A stretch of 64,000 nt of DNA from Ruminococcus flavefaciens AE3010 (GCF_000526795.1 NZ_JAGT01000001.1:829001-893000); one strand, 5' to 3'. Positions 33,033 to 41,112 are shown, numbered from the stretch's first letter. Numbers and translations are program-made. Notes: generated by a model from the sequence alone, not told the origin.

Positions 33033-33470
33033 TCAGTTTATGGACACGGAGCCATCTGTGATGCCGCCGTCGCTGATGTCAGTTGAGCCGACGTTTTTCT
33101 TCTTGTTGATGAAGCCGCTTACCTTATCGATAATTGCAGGCATTTTCTCGATAGCATTGCTGATGGGGTCGTTAGCACCCTCCATATTGACCATCTTTGC
33201 AGAGCCGTCGGGAGAGATAACGAGGAAGCCCTCGGGCTTTATGGAAACGCCTGCTCCTGCTCCGCCGCCGAAAAGATCCTTATCGTACTTGGATGGCAGA
33301 TCCGAGCCGCCCGAAGCAAAGCCGTAGCTTACCTTTGAAACGGGAATGATCGTTGTGCCGTCGGGAAGCTTTATAGGCTCGCCGATAATAGCGTTGACGT
33401 CTGCCATCTCCTTGATCTTCTCAATGGATATTCCTAAAAGTTCGCTTACAGGTGTGTTGTTTGCACTCAT
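33033..33470 (-). CDS. GerW/YtfJ family protein
   Basis: A 145-residue protein of the GerW family: ANAIIGEPIKLPDGTTIIPV-type core (VNAIIGEPIKLPDGTTIIPV region, about 25-45), FASGGSD and a glycine-rich loop GGGAGAGVSI, then IKPEGFLVI. In Bacillus GerW (YtfJ) is a sporulation protein needed for spore germination. It is preceded by a DUF2953 gene with a 10-bp gap, the same pair order as ytfI-ytfJ in Bacillus. Homologues also occur in species not known to form spores. The gap to the dacF-like gene is 59 bp, the largest in this operon. Confidence 0.9.
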   Translation of the reverse strand: MSANNTPVSELLGISIEKIKEMADVNAIIGEPIKLPDGTTIIPVSKVSYGFASGGSDLPSKYDKDLFGGGAGAGVSIKPEGFLVISPDGSAKMVNMEGANDPISNAIEKMPAIIDKVSGFINKKKNVGSTDISDGGITDGSVSIN

Positions 33471-33480
33471 GTTATATACC

Positions 33481-34431
33481 TCACTTCTGCCTTGCGGCTG
33501 TTTTTTTCATTTTGCGTTTTCTTAGTCTATCAGGTAAAAATGTCCTGAAGAAATATGTCAGCAGGAACCATGCTCCTGCAATGACTGCTGTACCGAGTCG
33601 GAAGGAAACCTTTCCCGACGTATCCCAGCGCCCCTTGGATAATCCGAATGCGGGACGCACATCAATAGTTTTCAGCCTTACTGTGATAAGCTGGCTGAAA
33701 AATGCTATGCCGCTGAATATCAGCGTTGAGTATTTTCCATATTTAAGGGCGCAGTCACAGGCGTCCTCGTCTGCAATAAGAAAGTCGATATAGAAGTCTT
33801 TCAGTTTGAAGCCCTTGAATATTTTCAGCATGGGGCGCTGAGCGCTCTCCCATACTCCCACAAGGAACTCCACCTTGTCGCTGAGGGACTTCTTTTCCTC
33901 AGCCTCTTCTTTATTATCATCATCAAGCTCGAAAGGATCGTCGTCGGACTCGTCCTTTTTCTTCTTTTTGTCCTTTTTATGGTCAGCTTCATCATGTTCG
34001 TCAGCCTGCACTGTATCGTCTGAGAAGCCCTCGCCTGCTGATGTATGAGCTTCGCTGTCCGTATCGTCCTTGACCGCAGGCGGCATGTCCGCCTCGGGGT
34101 CATTTACGGGGATATCGTCCAGTTCCTTTTCCCACTCGTATTTTTCGCGCTGCTTTTTCTTCTTTTTGGACTTCTTTTCCTTGACAGGCTTTGGCTTTTT
34201 GGCTTTTTGGGGGTTCTCGGGCTTATCCTTTTTATTGGCTTTGCGCTTTTTCCACCAGCCGTAAAGGCCTCCGCCCTCGGAGTCCATTAGGTTTATTATC
34301 CAGAGCCTTACCTTATATCTGAATTTGCCGTCGATGTAGCTGAACTCGCCCCCTGCGGGAGTTATGAGCACCAGCAGTATCAATGCCAGAACGGCAAGAA
34401 GTATATACAGCAGAATTTTCAGAACTATCAT
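33481..34431 (-). CDS. DUF2953 membrane protein (YtfI-like)
   Basis: A 316-residue protein. One N-terminal helix (about 2-24) anchors it. A long highly charged stretch (about 60-185) of Lys-, Asp- and Glu-rich sequence follows, including KEKKSKKKKKQREK and KKDKKKKKDESDDD. The C-terminal DUF2953 region (about 195-290, GFKLKDFYIDFLIADEDACD) ends in a second hydrophobic segment and a basic tail RKRKMKKTAARQK. It pairs with the GerW gene as in Bacillus ytfI-ytfJ. The charged insert is much longer than I would expect for the family and is probably disordered. Confidence 0.8.
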   Translation of the reverse strand: MIVLKILLYILLAVLALILLVLITPAGGEFSYIDGKFRYKVRLWIINLMDSEGGGLYGWWKKRKANKKDKPENPQKAKKPKPVKEKKSKKKKKQREKYEWEKELDDIPVNDPEADMPPAVKDDTDSEAHTSAGEGFSDDTVQADEHDEADHKKDKKKKKDESDDDPFELDDDNKEEAEEKKSLSDKVEFLVGVWESAQRPMLKIFKGFKLKDFYIDFLIADEDACDCALKYGKYSTLIFSGIAFFSQLITVRLKTIDVRPAFGLSKGRWDTSGKVSFRLGTAVIAGAWFLLTYFFRTFLPDRLRKRKMKKTAARQK

Positions 34432-34455
34432 TCCTGCCGCTCCTTTACGTTTATT

Positions 34456-35034
34456 TTATTCCTGCTGAGATTCAGCAAGCTCTCTTTTCACAAACTCGTC
34501 CTCAGTCTCCAGAACTAATTCATCATGTCCGGGAAGAGGCGGAAGATCGGCAGTAGAACTGAGCCCGAAGCTTCTCAGGAACACCGATGTTGTCCTGTAG
34601 ACAATGGGCTTACCCGGAACGTCAAGACGTCCTGCTTCCTCAACAAGTCCCTTTTCCACAAGATTGTTTATGACAGAGGAGCTGTCTATTCCGCGGACAT
34701 TCTCCACGAAGCCCTTTGATACGGGCTGATTATAGGCAATTATGGTAAGAGCCTCCATAGCCGCATTTGACAGTGGGGCAGACCTTTTGGTCTCCAGTGC
34801 CGCTCTCACCTGCTCGCCGAACTCCTCACGGGTACACATCTGATAGCTGCTGTCGAACTTTTTGATGCAGATACCGCTGTTATAGTCATCATAGCGCTCA
34901 TTGAGCAGTCTTATCATTGACGGCAGAGTGCCTGCGTCAACGCCGCTTGCTTCGGAAAGGCGGTATATCTCGATAGGCTCGCCGCTTGCAAAGAGTATAG
35001 CCTCTATTGCTCCGAGCTTTTCTTTGATCTCCAA
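34456..35034 (-). CDS. scpB: Segregation and condensation protein B
   Basis: A 192-residue winged-helix protein with the ScpB pattern: AIEAILFASGEPI (9-21), AAMEALTIIAYNQPVSKGFVE and VNNLVEKGLVEEAGRLDVPGKPIVYRTT in parts. ScpB with ScpA forms the kleisin unit of the SMC condensin complex that compacts and separates the chromosome. Its start overlaps the scpA 3' end by 31 bp, which implies coupled translation. Confidence 0.93.
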   Translation of the reverse strand: MEIKEKLGAIEAILFASGEPIEIYRLSEASGVDAGTLPSMIRLLNERYDDYNSGICIKKFDSSYQMCTREEFGEQVRAALETKRSAPLSNAAMEALTIIAYNQPVSKGFVENVRGIDSSSVINNLVEKGLVEEAGRLDVPGKPIVYRTTSVFLRSFGLSSTADLPPLPGHDELVLETEDEFVKRELAESQQE

Positions 35035-35759
35035 GTTTTTCTCACTCCGTTCTTACTTCCTTTGAAGTAGATGATCATATTATCGTCGCTTATGGTGATA
35101 CGGCCGTGTCTTGTAAGCTCCAGCACCGCAAGGAATGTAGCCACTCTCGACGAGCGGTCCGTCACTCCCTCATAGAGCTTATCCATATAGACCTCGCCAG
35201 ACTCATAAAGCTCTCTCAGGATATGGACTACCTTTGTCATGACCGAGACTATGCGCCGCTTAACTACAGAGTTTATCTTGTTCTCAACGTGGAGCTTTGC
35301 GTGCTCTGACTTTATGCTTTTCAGTGATATAGCGCTGTACGCCATAGCAAGTCTCTCGGGGTCGTGTACAAGGGTATAGGTCATATCTGCCTTGATCTTC
35401 ATGGGACTGCGCACGAATATATCTCCGCCGACGTAGGAATACGCCAGTCTCTGAGCTGCTACCTTACACAGGGAGTACTCTATAAGAGCTCCCTCCAGCT
35501 CACGCTTCATCTGCTCAGCCTCCTCGGGCTGCGGCAGCAGAAAGGCTGTCTTTATATATATGAGCCTTGCAGCCATTTCAAGGAATTCGCCTGCAAGCTC
35601 CAGATTCTGCTCATGAGCCTGATCGATATAGAGCAGGTACTGCTCCAGCAGCTTGGATATCTCAATATCGCAGATATTCAGCTTATGCTTGGCAATAAGG
35701 CTCAGCAGCAGGTCGAGAGGTCCCTCAAAGACCTCCAGCTTGAATGAAATACTTTCCAT
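35004..35759 (-). CDS. scpA: Segregation and condensation protein A
   Basis: A 251-residue kleisin. The N terminus (FEGPLDLLLSLIAKHKLNICDI, with key Phe-Glu-Gly-Pro-Leu-Asp motif) and the middle LELAGEFLEMAARLIYIKTAFLLP stretch are diagnostic in parts; the C-terminal winged helix (ATFLAVLELTRHGRI) binds SMC heads. It works with ScpB and SMC on the nucleoid. The gene follows the M50 protease gene by 21 bp and overlaps scpB. Confidence 0.94.
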   Translation of the reverse strand: MESISFKLEVFEGPLDLLLSLIAKHKLNICDIEISKLLEQYLLYIDQAHEQNLELAGEFLEMAARLIYIKTAFLLPQPEEAEQMKRELEGALIEYSLCKVAAQRLAYSYVGGDIFVRSPMKIKADMTYTLVHDPERLAMAYSAISLKSIKSEHAKLHVENKINSVVKRRIVSVMTKVVHILRELYESGEVYMDKLYEGVTDRSSRVATFLAVLELTRHGRITISDDNMIIYFKGSKNGVRKTWRSKKSSEQ

Positions 35760-35780
35760 ATTATCCTCTGATGATCGAAA

Positions 35781-36491
35781 TTAAAAACCGAAAAGACTTG
35801 GTATCCACGATACCGACAGCCATATAAGCGTCTCAGCTATCCCTCTTGCATACAGATAAGGCAGCTGTAATTCGTAGATATGTGTTGAAAGAATAAGAAG
35901 TATGATAAACGCTGTGTTTATCGCCCTGTAGTTTTTGAACACCCACATATCGAACTTCACAGGCATGAACGAGCGAAGTATATTGAAGCCGTCCAGCGGC
36001 GGAAGCGGTATGAGATTGAAGACAGCAAGGCTGACGTTGATCTCTACAAAGACATACAGTATCATAGCAGCTATCTGAGCAGCCGACATGCCCTCTTTCA
36101 GTTCAAGGACAGTGTAATCCGACGCTGACGACACGCTTACGATTACCGCACACACAGCCGCTCCGAGAAAAGCTGCAATGAGATTGGAAAGCGGTCCTGC
36201 AAGGGATACCATAGCCATACCGAGACGCCTTTTCTTAAACTTTGAGGGATTCACAGGGACGGGCTTAGCCCAGCCCACTCCCAGAAACAGCATAAGCACA
36301 AAGCCTGCGATATCAAGATGTGCAAATGGATTAAGGGTTATCCTTCCCGCGTCCTTGGCAGTATCGTCTCCGAACCAGTGCGCCATAAGACCGTGGGCAG
36401 ATTCGTGAATTGGTACGATAAGCATAAAGACAGCCAGTCTTACCACAATAAGGAGTATAAGAGCTGTAGTTATAAAATCCGATTCAAACAT
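35781..36491 (-). CDS. Site-2 protease family (M50) membrane metalloprotease
   Basis: A 236-residue polytopic protein. The zinc motif HESAHGLMAHWFGD (HExxH, about 28-41) and the second metal motif NLIPLPPLDG (Asp, about 160-169) are both intact. It belongs to the small M50 group with about six helices and no PDZ domain, often found beside scpA in Firmicutes. Substrates of this group are mostly unknown. The ATG follows AAAGGAT. It is the first gene of the ten-gene operon. Confidence 0.9.
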   Translation of the reverse strand: MFESDFITTALILLIVVRLAVFMLIVPIHESAHGLMAHWFGDDTAKDAGRITLNPFAHLDIAGFVLMLFLGVGWAKPVPVNPSKFKKRRLGMAMVSLAGPLSNLIAAFLGAAVCAVIVSVSSASDYTVLELKEGMSAAQIAAMILYVFVEINVSLAVFNLIPLPPLDGFNILRSFMPVKFDMWVFKNYRAINTAFIILLILSTHIYELQLPYLYARGIAETLIWLSVSWIPSLFGF

Positions 36492-36546
36492 ATTTATCCT
36501 TTCAGAATGTAAAGCAAAACTGCCTTGACATAGTTATACAATATAT

Positions 36547-36575
36547 ATTATACAACATATAGGTATTTATTTCAA
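36547..36575 (-). promoter_or_regulatory. Promoter of the M50-scpAB-gerW-dacF-rluB-metA operon
   Basis: Minus-strand -35 TTGAAA (36570-36575), 17-bp spacer, -10 TATAAT (36547-36552). It lies about 55 bases upstream of the M50 start. Confidence 0.7.
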
Positions 36576-36633
36576 GTAAAAAAAGCGAATTAAGTGCCGC
36601 AAAAAAATTTTTTCATTTTTTTTCAAAAAACAC

Positions 36634-36662
36634 TTGCTTTTTTTCTGATTATGTGTTAGAAT
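36634..36662 (+). promoter_or_regulatory. Promoter of rpmB
   Basis: -35 TTGCTT (36634-36639), 17-bp spacer, -10 TAGAAT (36657-36662) preceded by TGT. Confidence 0.6.
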
Positions 36663-36706
36663 AATCATGTTGTATTTTTACAGGTTAGTTAAGGAGGTGC
36701 AACCTA

Positions 36707-36892
36707 ATGGCAAAATGTGATATCTGCGGAAAGGGCGTAACCTTTGGTATCAAGGTTTCCCACTCACACAGACGTTCAAACAGAACATGGAAGCCTAACG
36801 TAAAGCGCGTAAAGGCTATCGTCAAGGGTACTCCTTGTCATATCTATGCTTGCTCAAGATGTCTGCGTTCAGGCAAGATCGAGAGAGCTTGA
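36707..36892 (+). CDS. rpmB: 50S ribosomal protein L28
   Basis: A 61-residue basic protein with the L28 pattern MAKCDICGKG, then SHSHRRSNRTWKPNVKRV, and a second CxxC near the end (CSRCLRSGKI). The two Cys pairs (C4/C7 and C50/C53 by count) mark the zinc-binding C+ form. It is a structural part of the large ribosomal subunit. A strong AAGGAGGTG ribosome site, own promoter and own terminator fit high expression. Confidence 0.97.
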   Translation: MAKCDICGKGVTFGIKVSHSHRRSNRTWKPNVKRVKAIVKGTPCHIYACSRCLRSGKIERA

Positions 36893-36910
36893 TCATGTAA
36901 CGGTAAATTA

Positions 36911-36941
36911 AGAGCGTTCCTTTACGGAGCGCTCTTTTTTT
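36911..36941 (+). terminator. Terminator of rpmB
   Basis: A 10-bp stem AGAGCGTTCC / GGAGCGCTCT (one G-U pair) with a 5-base loop and a T7 run. Confidence 0.9.
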
Positions 36942-36967
36942 AAATTTTTACACTTTAAGGAGCCGCC

Positions 36968-37219
36968 ATGGATAACGAACTGACGAATAATATTGATAAG
37001 CTCCACACGACCGAGCTTGGAGCTATGCGCATAAAGAGAAATCTCAGCCTTGACTGCGTGGACGCAGCTGCATGGTGCAGGGACAGGATAGTCTCCCCCG
37101 AAGCTGCCATAGAGCGCAAAGGCAAGAACTGGTACATAACCATTGACGGCTGTATCATCACTGTGAATGCATACAGCTTCACTATAATAACTGCACATAA
37201 ACTCAGAAAGGAGCATTGA
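36968..37219 (+). CDS. DUF3781 protein
   Basis: An 83-residue cytoplasmic protein with the full DUF3781 pattern: NIDKLHTTELGAMRIKRNL, VDAAAWCRDRIVSP and GKNWYITIDGCIITVNAYS. The family is widespread in gut Firmicutes and has no known role. It is followed one base later by a tandem acetyltransferase gene, so the two are co-translated. The ATG follows AAGGAGCCGCC. Confidence 0.88.
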   Translation: MDNELTNNIDKLHTTELGAMRIKRNLSLDCVDAAAWCRDRIVSPEAAIERKGKNWYITIDGCIITVNAYSFTIITAHKLRKEH

Positions 37220-37220
37220 T

Positions 37221-38186
37221 ATGAACATAAGACGATTTGAAGCCAAAGACGCAGATGCTGTTTCGGCTCTTGTCATAAAAACTATAAGAATATCCAACGT
37301 TAAGGACTACCCTGCCGAGCTTATGGAGGAGCTTGTAAAGTCCCAGCAGCCGCAGAATATCCTCGAACGCGCCGGCTGGACGCACTTCTATGTAGTAGAG
37401 GATAACGATACTATCATCGGCTGCGGCTCAATAGGTCCTTACTGGGGCAAGGAGGACGAAAGCGGTCTGTTCACTATATTTGTGCTCCCCGAATATCAGG
37501 GCAAGGGCGTGGGACGGCTCATTATGGAAACTCTTGAAAAGGACGAGTACTTCCTCCGTGCCAAGCGTATAGAGATACCCTCGTCTATTACAGGCTGCCA
37601 GTTTTACAGGAAGTTCGGCTACGATTACAAAAACGGTATTGCGGAGCTTGACGAGGAGAACCTTTATCGCCTTGAAAAGTTCCGAGATATCGGCAAATAC
37701 GGCATAAAGAAGATAGACAGGAACGATATCCCCGAATGTGTAAAGGTCATAAAAGAAAGCTTTATGACAGTTGCAGCGGAATTCGGTTTTACTGCTGAAA
37801 ATGCACCGCGATTTGTTGCTTTTTCAACGACTGATGAAAAGCTTTTCTCGCAGCTTGACAATGAGCATCGTCCAATGTATGCATACTTTTCCGAAGATGG
37901 TAAGATCATCGGCTACTATTCACTGCAAAAACTTGAAAACAACGAGTGCGAGCTGAATAACCTCTGCGTACTCCCGAACTACAGACACAATAACATCGGA
38001 AGCAAGCTTTTCAGCCACGCCTGCGAAAAAGCAAAGGCTATGGGCTGCGTGAAAATGGTTTTCGGCATAGTTGAAGAAAATGTGAAGCTGCGCAAATGGT
38101 ACGAGAAGAACGGAGCTGTACACGTTGGCACGAAAAAGTTCGACTTCTTCCCATTCACCTGCGGCTATATGGAAAAATCACTGTAA
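37221..38186 (+). CDS. Tandem GNAT acetyltransferase
   Basis: A 321-residue protein with two GNAT folds. The first (about 1-150) has the acetyl-CoA loop VLPEYQGKGVGRLIM. The second (about 165-321) has VLPNYRHNNIGSKLF. The domains are similar in layout but not in sequence detail. GNAT enzymes move an acetyl group from acetyl-CoA to an amine; the substrate cannot be read from the sequence. In tandem GNATs one domain is often inactive, and here the second lacks Q/R-x-x-G-x-G in its strict form. The ATG follows AAAGGAG and the gene sits 1 bp after DUF3781. Confidence 0.88.
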   Translation: MNIRRFEAKDADAVSALVIKTIRISNVKDYPAELMEELVKSQQPQNILERAGWTHFYVVEDNDTIIGCGSIGPYWGKEDESGLFTIFVLPEYQGKGVGRLIMETLEKDEYFLRAKRIEIPSSITGCQFYRKFGYDYKNGIAELDEENLYRLEKFRDIGKYGIKKIDRNDIPECVKVIKESFMTVAAEFGFTAENAPRFVAFSTTDEKLFSQLDNEHRPMYAYFSEDGKIIGYYSLQKLENNECELNNLCVLPNYRHNNIGSKLFSHACEKAKAMGCVKMVFGIVEENVKLRKWYEKNGAVHVGTKKFDFFPFTCGYMEKSL

Positions 38187-38199
38187 TAAGGAGCATATT

Positions 38200-38985
38200 A
38201 TGTCTGATATTTTTTCAAGAACTCAGCTTCTCATGGGTGATGAAGCTATGGATATACTGGCAAGATCCCGTGTCGCCGTTTTCGGCATAGGCGGTGTAGG
38301 CGGATATACCGTTGAAGCTCTCGCACGCTCAGGTGTGGGAGCACTTGACCTCATCGACGATGACAAGGTGTGCGTGACCAATATCAACCGCCAGATAATC
38401 GCTCTCGGCAGCACCGTGGGTATGTACAAGGTGGACGCGGCGGCTGAGCGTGTCCGCGATATCAATCCCGACTGCAAGGTTACCTGCCACAAGATGTTCT
38501 ATATGCCCGAAACTGCCGACAAACTCGACCTTTCACAGTACGACTACGTCATCGACGCTATCGACACCGTAACGGGCAAGATAGAGATCATCATGCAGGC
38601 TAAAAATGCGGGAGTTCCAGTTATAAGCTCCATGGGCGCAGGAAATAAGCTTGACCCAACACGATTTGAGGTGGCGGATATTTACAAGACCTCGGTGTGT
38701 CCACTTGCCAAGGTCATGCGCTATCAGCTGAAACGCCGCGGAGTGAAAAAGCTCAAGGTGGTGTACTCCAAGGAGGAGCCCCTTACTCCACGGGGACAGG
38801 CTGTTGATGACGACTCGGGCAATACAGATATGAGAACGGGTACTGCAAGGCGCTCCACGCCTGCTTCTGTGGCGTTTGTGCCCTCAGTGGTGGGACTTAT
38901 CATCGCAGGTGAGGTCATCAAGGACTTAGTAAAAAAAGCTCCAAAGGAGAACGATAATGAAGATAATCAATGCCAGAGAGGCTGA
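38200..38985 (+). CDS. tcdA: tRNA threonylcarbamoyladenosine dehydratase (TcdA/CsdL, ThiF family)
   Basis: A 261-residue E1-like enzyme. The nucleotide loop VAVFGIGGVGGYTVEALARS (about 25-44) and the adenylation motif NINRQ (about 64-68) are clear, and the TcdA signatures ISSMGAGNKLDPTRFEVADI and KTSVCPLAKVMR are present in parts. It cyclises t6A to ct6A at position 37 of tRNAs reading ANN codons, using ATP. ATG 38200 follows AAGGAGC; an upstream ATG inside the preceding gene is not used. The 3' end overlaps the next gene by 29 bp. Confidence 0.92.
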   Translation: MSDIFSRTQLLMGDEAMDILARSRVAVFGIGGVGGYTVEALARSGVGALDLIDDDKVCVTNINRQIIALGSTVGMYKVDAAAERVRDINPDCKVTCHKMFYMPETADKLDLSQYDYVIDAIDTVTGKIEIIMQAKNAGVPVISSMGAGNKLDPTRFEVADIYKTSVCPLAKVMRYQLKRRGVKKLKVVYSKEEPLTPRGQAVDDDSGNTDMRTGTARRSTPASVAFVPSVVGLIIAGEVIKDLVKKAPKENDNEDNQCQRG

Positions 38986-39427
38986 CTTCGGCACCGTTAA
39001 GGACATCACTCAGAGCACCATAAATGCGGTCTATCCCCACTACTATCCCAAGGGCGCAGTGGACTTCTTCCTCGCTCACCACAGCGACGAAAATATCATG
39101 CGGGATATACAAAACGGTGATGTTTTTCTGCTTCTCACCGATGACGGACAGGCGGCAGGCACTGTCACCACGGAAAAGAACGAGATAAACCGACTGTTCG
39201 TGCTTCCTCAGTATCAGGGACAGGGCTTCGGCGGAGCTCTCCTGCGCTTTGCCGAGGAGCGTATCGCCGAGAACTACGACAAGGCGGAGCTGTCCGTGTC
39301 TCTGCCTGCAAAGGCTATATATCTGAAAAAGGGCTATAGCTTCAAGGAATACTGCGCAATTAAGACCGAAAACGGCGATTATCTGTGCTTTGACAATATG
39401 GAGAAGGCAATGTTAAAACAAAAATAA
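38957..39427 (+). CDS. GNAT family N-acetyltransferase
   Basis: A 156-residue single-domain GNAT protein. The acetyl-CoA loop is VLPQYQGQGFGGALL (about 80-94), with a typical C-terminal YLKKGYSFKEY. The start overlaps the tcdA 3' end and has its own AAAGGAG site. The substrate is unknown. It closes the DUF3781-GNAT-tcdA-GNAT run. Confidence 0.9.
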   Translation: MKIINAREADFGTVKDITQSTINAVYPHYYPKGAVDFFLAHHSDENIMRDIQNGDVFLLLTDDGQAAGTVTTEKNEINRLFVLPQYQGQGFGGALLRFAEERIAENYDKAELSVSLPAKAIYLKKGYSFKEYCAIKTENGDYLCFDNMEKAMLKQK

Positions 39428-39440
39428 ATATCCCAAAGAC

Positions 39441-39469
39441 TTGATTTATGTTCAATTTTTTGCTATAAT
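39441..39469 (+). promoter_or_regulatory. Promoter of tRNA-Gln
   Basis: -35 TTGATT (39441-39446), 17-bp spacer, -10 TATAAT (39464-39469) with a TGC extension, 15 bases before the tRNA. Confidence 0.7.
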
Positions 39470-39484
39470 GTTTTAGTGAGTTTT

Positions 39485-39559
39485 TGGGGCATAGCCAAGC
39501 GGTAAGGCACAGGACTTTGACTCCTGCACTCGTGGGTTCAAATCCCGCTGCCCCAACCA
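39485..39559 (+). tRNA. tRNA-Gln (anticodon TTG), CCA encoded
   Basis: Acceptor TGGGGCA pairs with TGCCCCA. The anticodon stem CAGGA/TCCTG encloses the loop CTTTGAC, giving anticodon TTG. The T loop is TTCAAAT. CCA follows the discriminator A directly in the DNA, unlike the tRNA-Arg in this window. Confidence 0.94.
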
Positions 39560-39564
39560 GAAAC

Positions 39565-39596
39565 GCCCCTCGGCAATGCCGGGGGGCTTAGTTTTT
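39565..39596 (+). terminator. Terminator of tRNA-Gln
   Basis: GC-rich hairpin GCCCCTCGGC/GCCGGGGGGC followed by TTAGTTTTT. Confidence 0.75.
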
Positions 39597-39672
39597 AGTG
39601 AGTATTGATTACTTTTTAGTGCATAGTGATTAGTGAATAGTTATCAGGTTCTAAAACTAAGCACTACTCACT
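39588..39672. repeat. Degenerate TAGTG-rich tract
   Basis: Several imperfect copies of TAGTGA/TAGTGC-like words (TTAGTGAGTATTGATTAC, TTTAGTGCATAGTGATTAG) fill the spacer after tRNA-Gln and end with the reverse form CACTACTCACTA. It may be a decayed mobile or palindromic element. Confidence 0.4.
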
Positions 39673-39685
39673 ATCAGCCCAAAGA

Positions 39686-39714
39686 TTGACAATTCTCCGC
39701 AGATATGCTATTAT
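39686..39714 (+). promoter_or_regulatory. Promoter of the dCMP deaminase gene
   Basis: -35 TTGACA (39686-39691), 17-bp spacer, -10 TATTAT (39709-39714) with a TGC extension. Confidence 0.65.
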
Positions 39715-39750
39715 AAATTATCAATTACGTGAATTTCCGAGGTGAATACA

Positions 39751-40233
39751 ATGAAAAGAACCGATTATATAAGCTGGGACGAGTACTTCATGGGCATTGC
39801 CATGCTCTCCGCACAGCGCAGCAAGGACAACTCCACACAGGTAGGTGCCTGTATCGTCAATGACCAGCACAAGATAGTTTCCGTAGGCTACAACGGTATG
39901 CCCACAGGCTGCGACGACGATGATATGCCGTGGGAGCGCAGTGCCGAGTCCCCTCTCGATACAAAGTACCCCTTCGTATGTCACGCTGAGCTCAATGCTA
40001 TCCTCAACAGCAGCTTCGGAAGCCTCAGCGGCTGCACTCTCTACGTTACACTTTTCCCCTGCAACGAGTGCGCAAAGGCTATCATACAGTCGGGTATCAA
40101 GCGGGTGGTCTACTACAGCAACAAGTACGCCGACACCGACGGAGTAAAGGCTTCCTGCATTCTTTTCGACAAGTGCGGAGTCAAGACCGAGGAATACAAG
40201 CCTAGCGGCAAGGATATAACGCTTTCAGTCTGA
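39751..40233 (+). CDS. Deoxycytidylate (dCMP) deaminase family protein
   Basis: A 160-residue cytidine/deoxycytidylate deaminase. The zinc site is CHAELNAI (His, Glu) with PCNECAKAI (two Cys). The N-terminal SWDEYFMGIAMLSAQRSKD and the NGMPTGC loop are typical of dCMP deaminase/ComEB. It converts dCMP to dUMP for thymidylate synthesis. ATG 39751 follows GAGGTG; the GTG three codons earlier is part of the ribosome site. Confidence 0.9.
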   Translation: MKRTDYISWDEYFMGIAMLSAQRSKDNSTQVGACIVNDQHKIVSVGYNGMPTGCDDDDMPWERSAESPLDTKYPFVCHAELNAILNSSFGSLSGCTLYVTLFPCNECAKAIIQSGIKRVVYYSNKYADTDGVKASCILFDKCGVKTEEYKPSGKDITLSV

Positions 40234-40358
40234 GGTGAACATAATGGTGATAAAACGAATTAACTGCTCGGTGCAGTAAAAAGGGAACGTCCCACCGAGT
40301 AAGAATTGTTCCCGTACTGCGCCGTAATTTTACAATTAATTATTAAGGAGCAGTTATT
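40234..40358 (+). promoter_or_regulatory. Structured leader with a mini-ORF before the radical SAM gene
   Basis: Three sets of complementary arms overlap. CTCGGTG (40267-40273) pairs with CACCGAG (40293-40299). GGGAAC (40283-40288) pairs with GTTCCC (40308-40313). GCAGTA (40273-40278) pairs with either ACTGC upstream (40263-40267) or TACTGC downstream (40315-40320). The first stem is incompatible with the nested second pair. An 11-codon ORF MVIKRINCSVQ (40244-40279) with GAGGTGA upstream runs into the structure. This could be an attenuator, a small riboswitch or a decayed palindromic repeat. I recognise no known RNA class. Confidence 0.4.
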
Positions 40359-41111
40359 ATGAACGAATACACTAAAAATTTAAGCAGAATAGAATTTATA
40401 GTTACAATGGGCTGCACAGGCAGGTGCAGGCATTGCAGCGAGGGCAGCCATGATTTCGGCGGCGAACACATAGACGGTGAGCTTGCAGCAAAGGCGGTTA
40501 CCGAGGTCTGCGGATACTATGCCATAAAGTCCCTCATGACCTTTGGCGGCGAGCCTCTGCTCTACACCGAGACCGTCTGCGCTATCCACAGGGCTGCAAA
40601 GGCTGCGGGAATACCTCTGCGTGAGATAATCACCAACGGCTATTTCAGCAAGGACAGTTCAAGGATAAAAGAAGTTGCAAAAATGCTGGCGGACAGCGGC
40701 GTGAACCGCGTCCTGCTCTCCGTTGACGCCTTTCATCAGGAGACTATCCCTCTTGAACCTGTGATATGCTTCGCGGAAGCTGTGAAAGATACGGGAGTTC
40801 TCATTGAGCTAAGTCCTGCATGGCTGAAAAGTCCCCACCATGATAACCCGTACAACAATGAGACCCGCAGGCTGCTGAAAATATTCACTGACAAGAGCTT
40901 CGGAGTTGCTGACGGTAATATCATATTTCCGCAGGGCAATGCAAAGGTGCTTCTTGCTGAGTACTTCGACGGTGAAACTGATATGGCAAACCCCTATGAG
41001 GACGACCCTCGGGATATCCATTCACTTTGCTTTGAACCCGACGGCAGCGTTCTGGGCGGAAATATCTGTGATACGGATATTATGGATATAATCAGGAACT
41101 ACAAACCATAA
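40359..41111 (+). CDS. Radical SAM protein, unknown reaction
   Basis: A 250-residue radical SAM enzyme. The cluster motif CTGRCRHC (CxxxCxxC, about 19-26) is followed by MTFGGEPLLY, the GGE loop that contacts SAM, and ITNGYF and LLSVDAFH strands. A short C-terminal segment (LCFEPDGSVLGGNICDTDIM) resembles the end of a SPASM domain but has only two Cys, so a second cluster is doubtful. At 250 residues it is compact. The substrate is unknown. The ATG follows AAGGAG and a structured leader. No precursor peptide gene is obvious beyond the 11-codon leader ORF. Confidence 0.85.
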   Translation: MNEYTKNLSRIEFIVTMGCTGRCRHCSEGSHDFGGEHIDGELAAKAVTEVCGYYAIKSLMTFGGEPLLYTETVCAIHRAAKAAGIPLREIITNGYFSKDSSRIKEVAKMLADSGVNRVLLSVDAFHQETIPLEPVICFAEAVKDTGVLIELSPAWLKSPHHDNPYNNETRRLLKIFTDKSFGVADGNIIFPQGNAKVLLAEYFDGETDMANPYEDDPRDIHSLCFEPDGSVLGGNICDTDIMDIIRNYKP

Positions 41112-41112
41112 G

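Noticed and set aside
33825..34290. Open frames opposite the charged part of the DUF2953 gene
   Set aside because: They arise from Lys/Asp/Glu-rich codons read in other frames and have no start signals.
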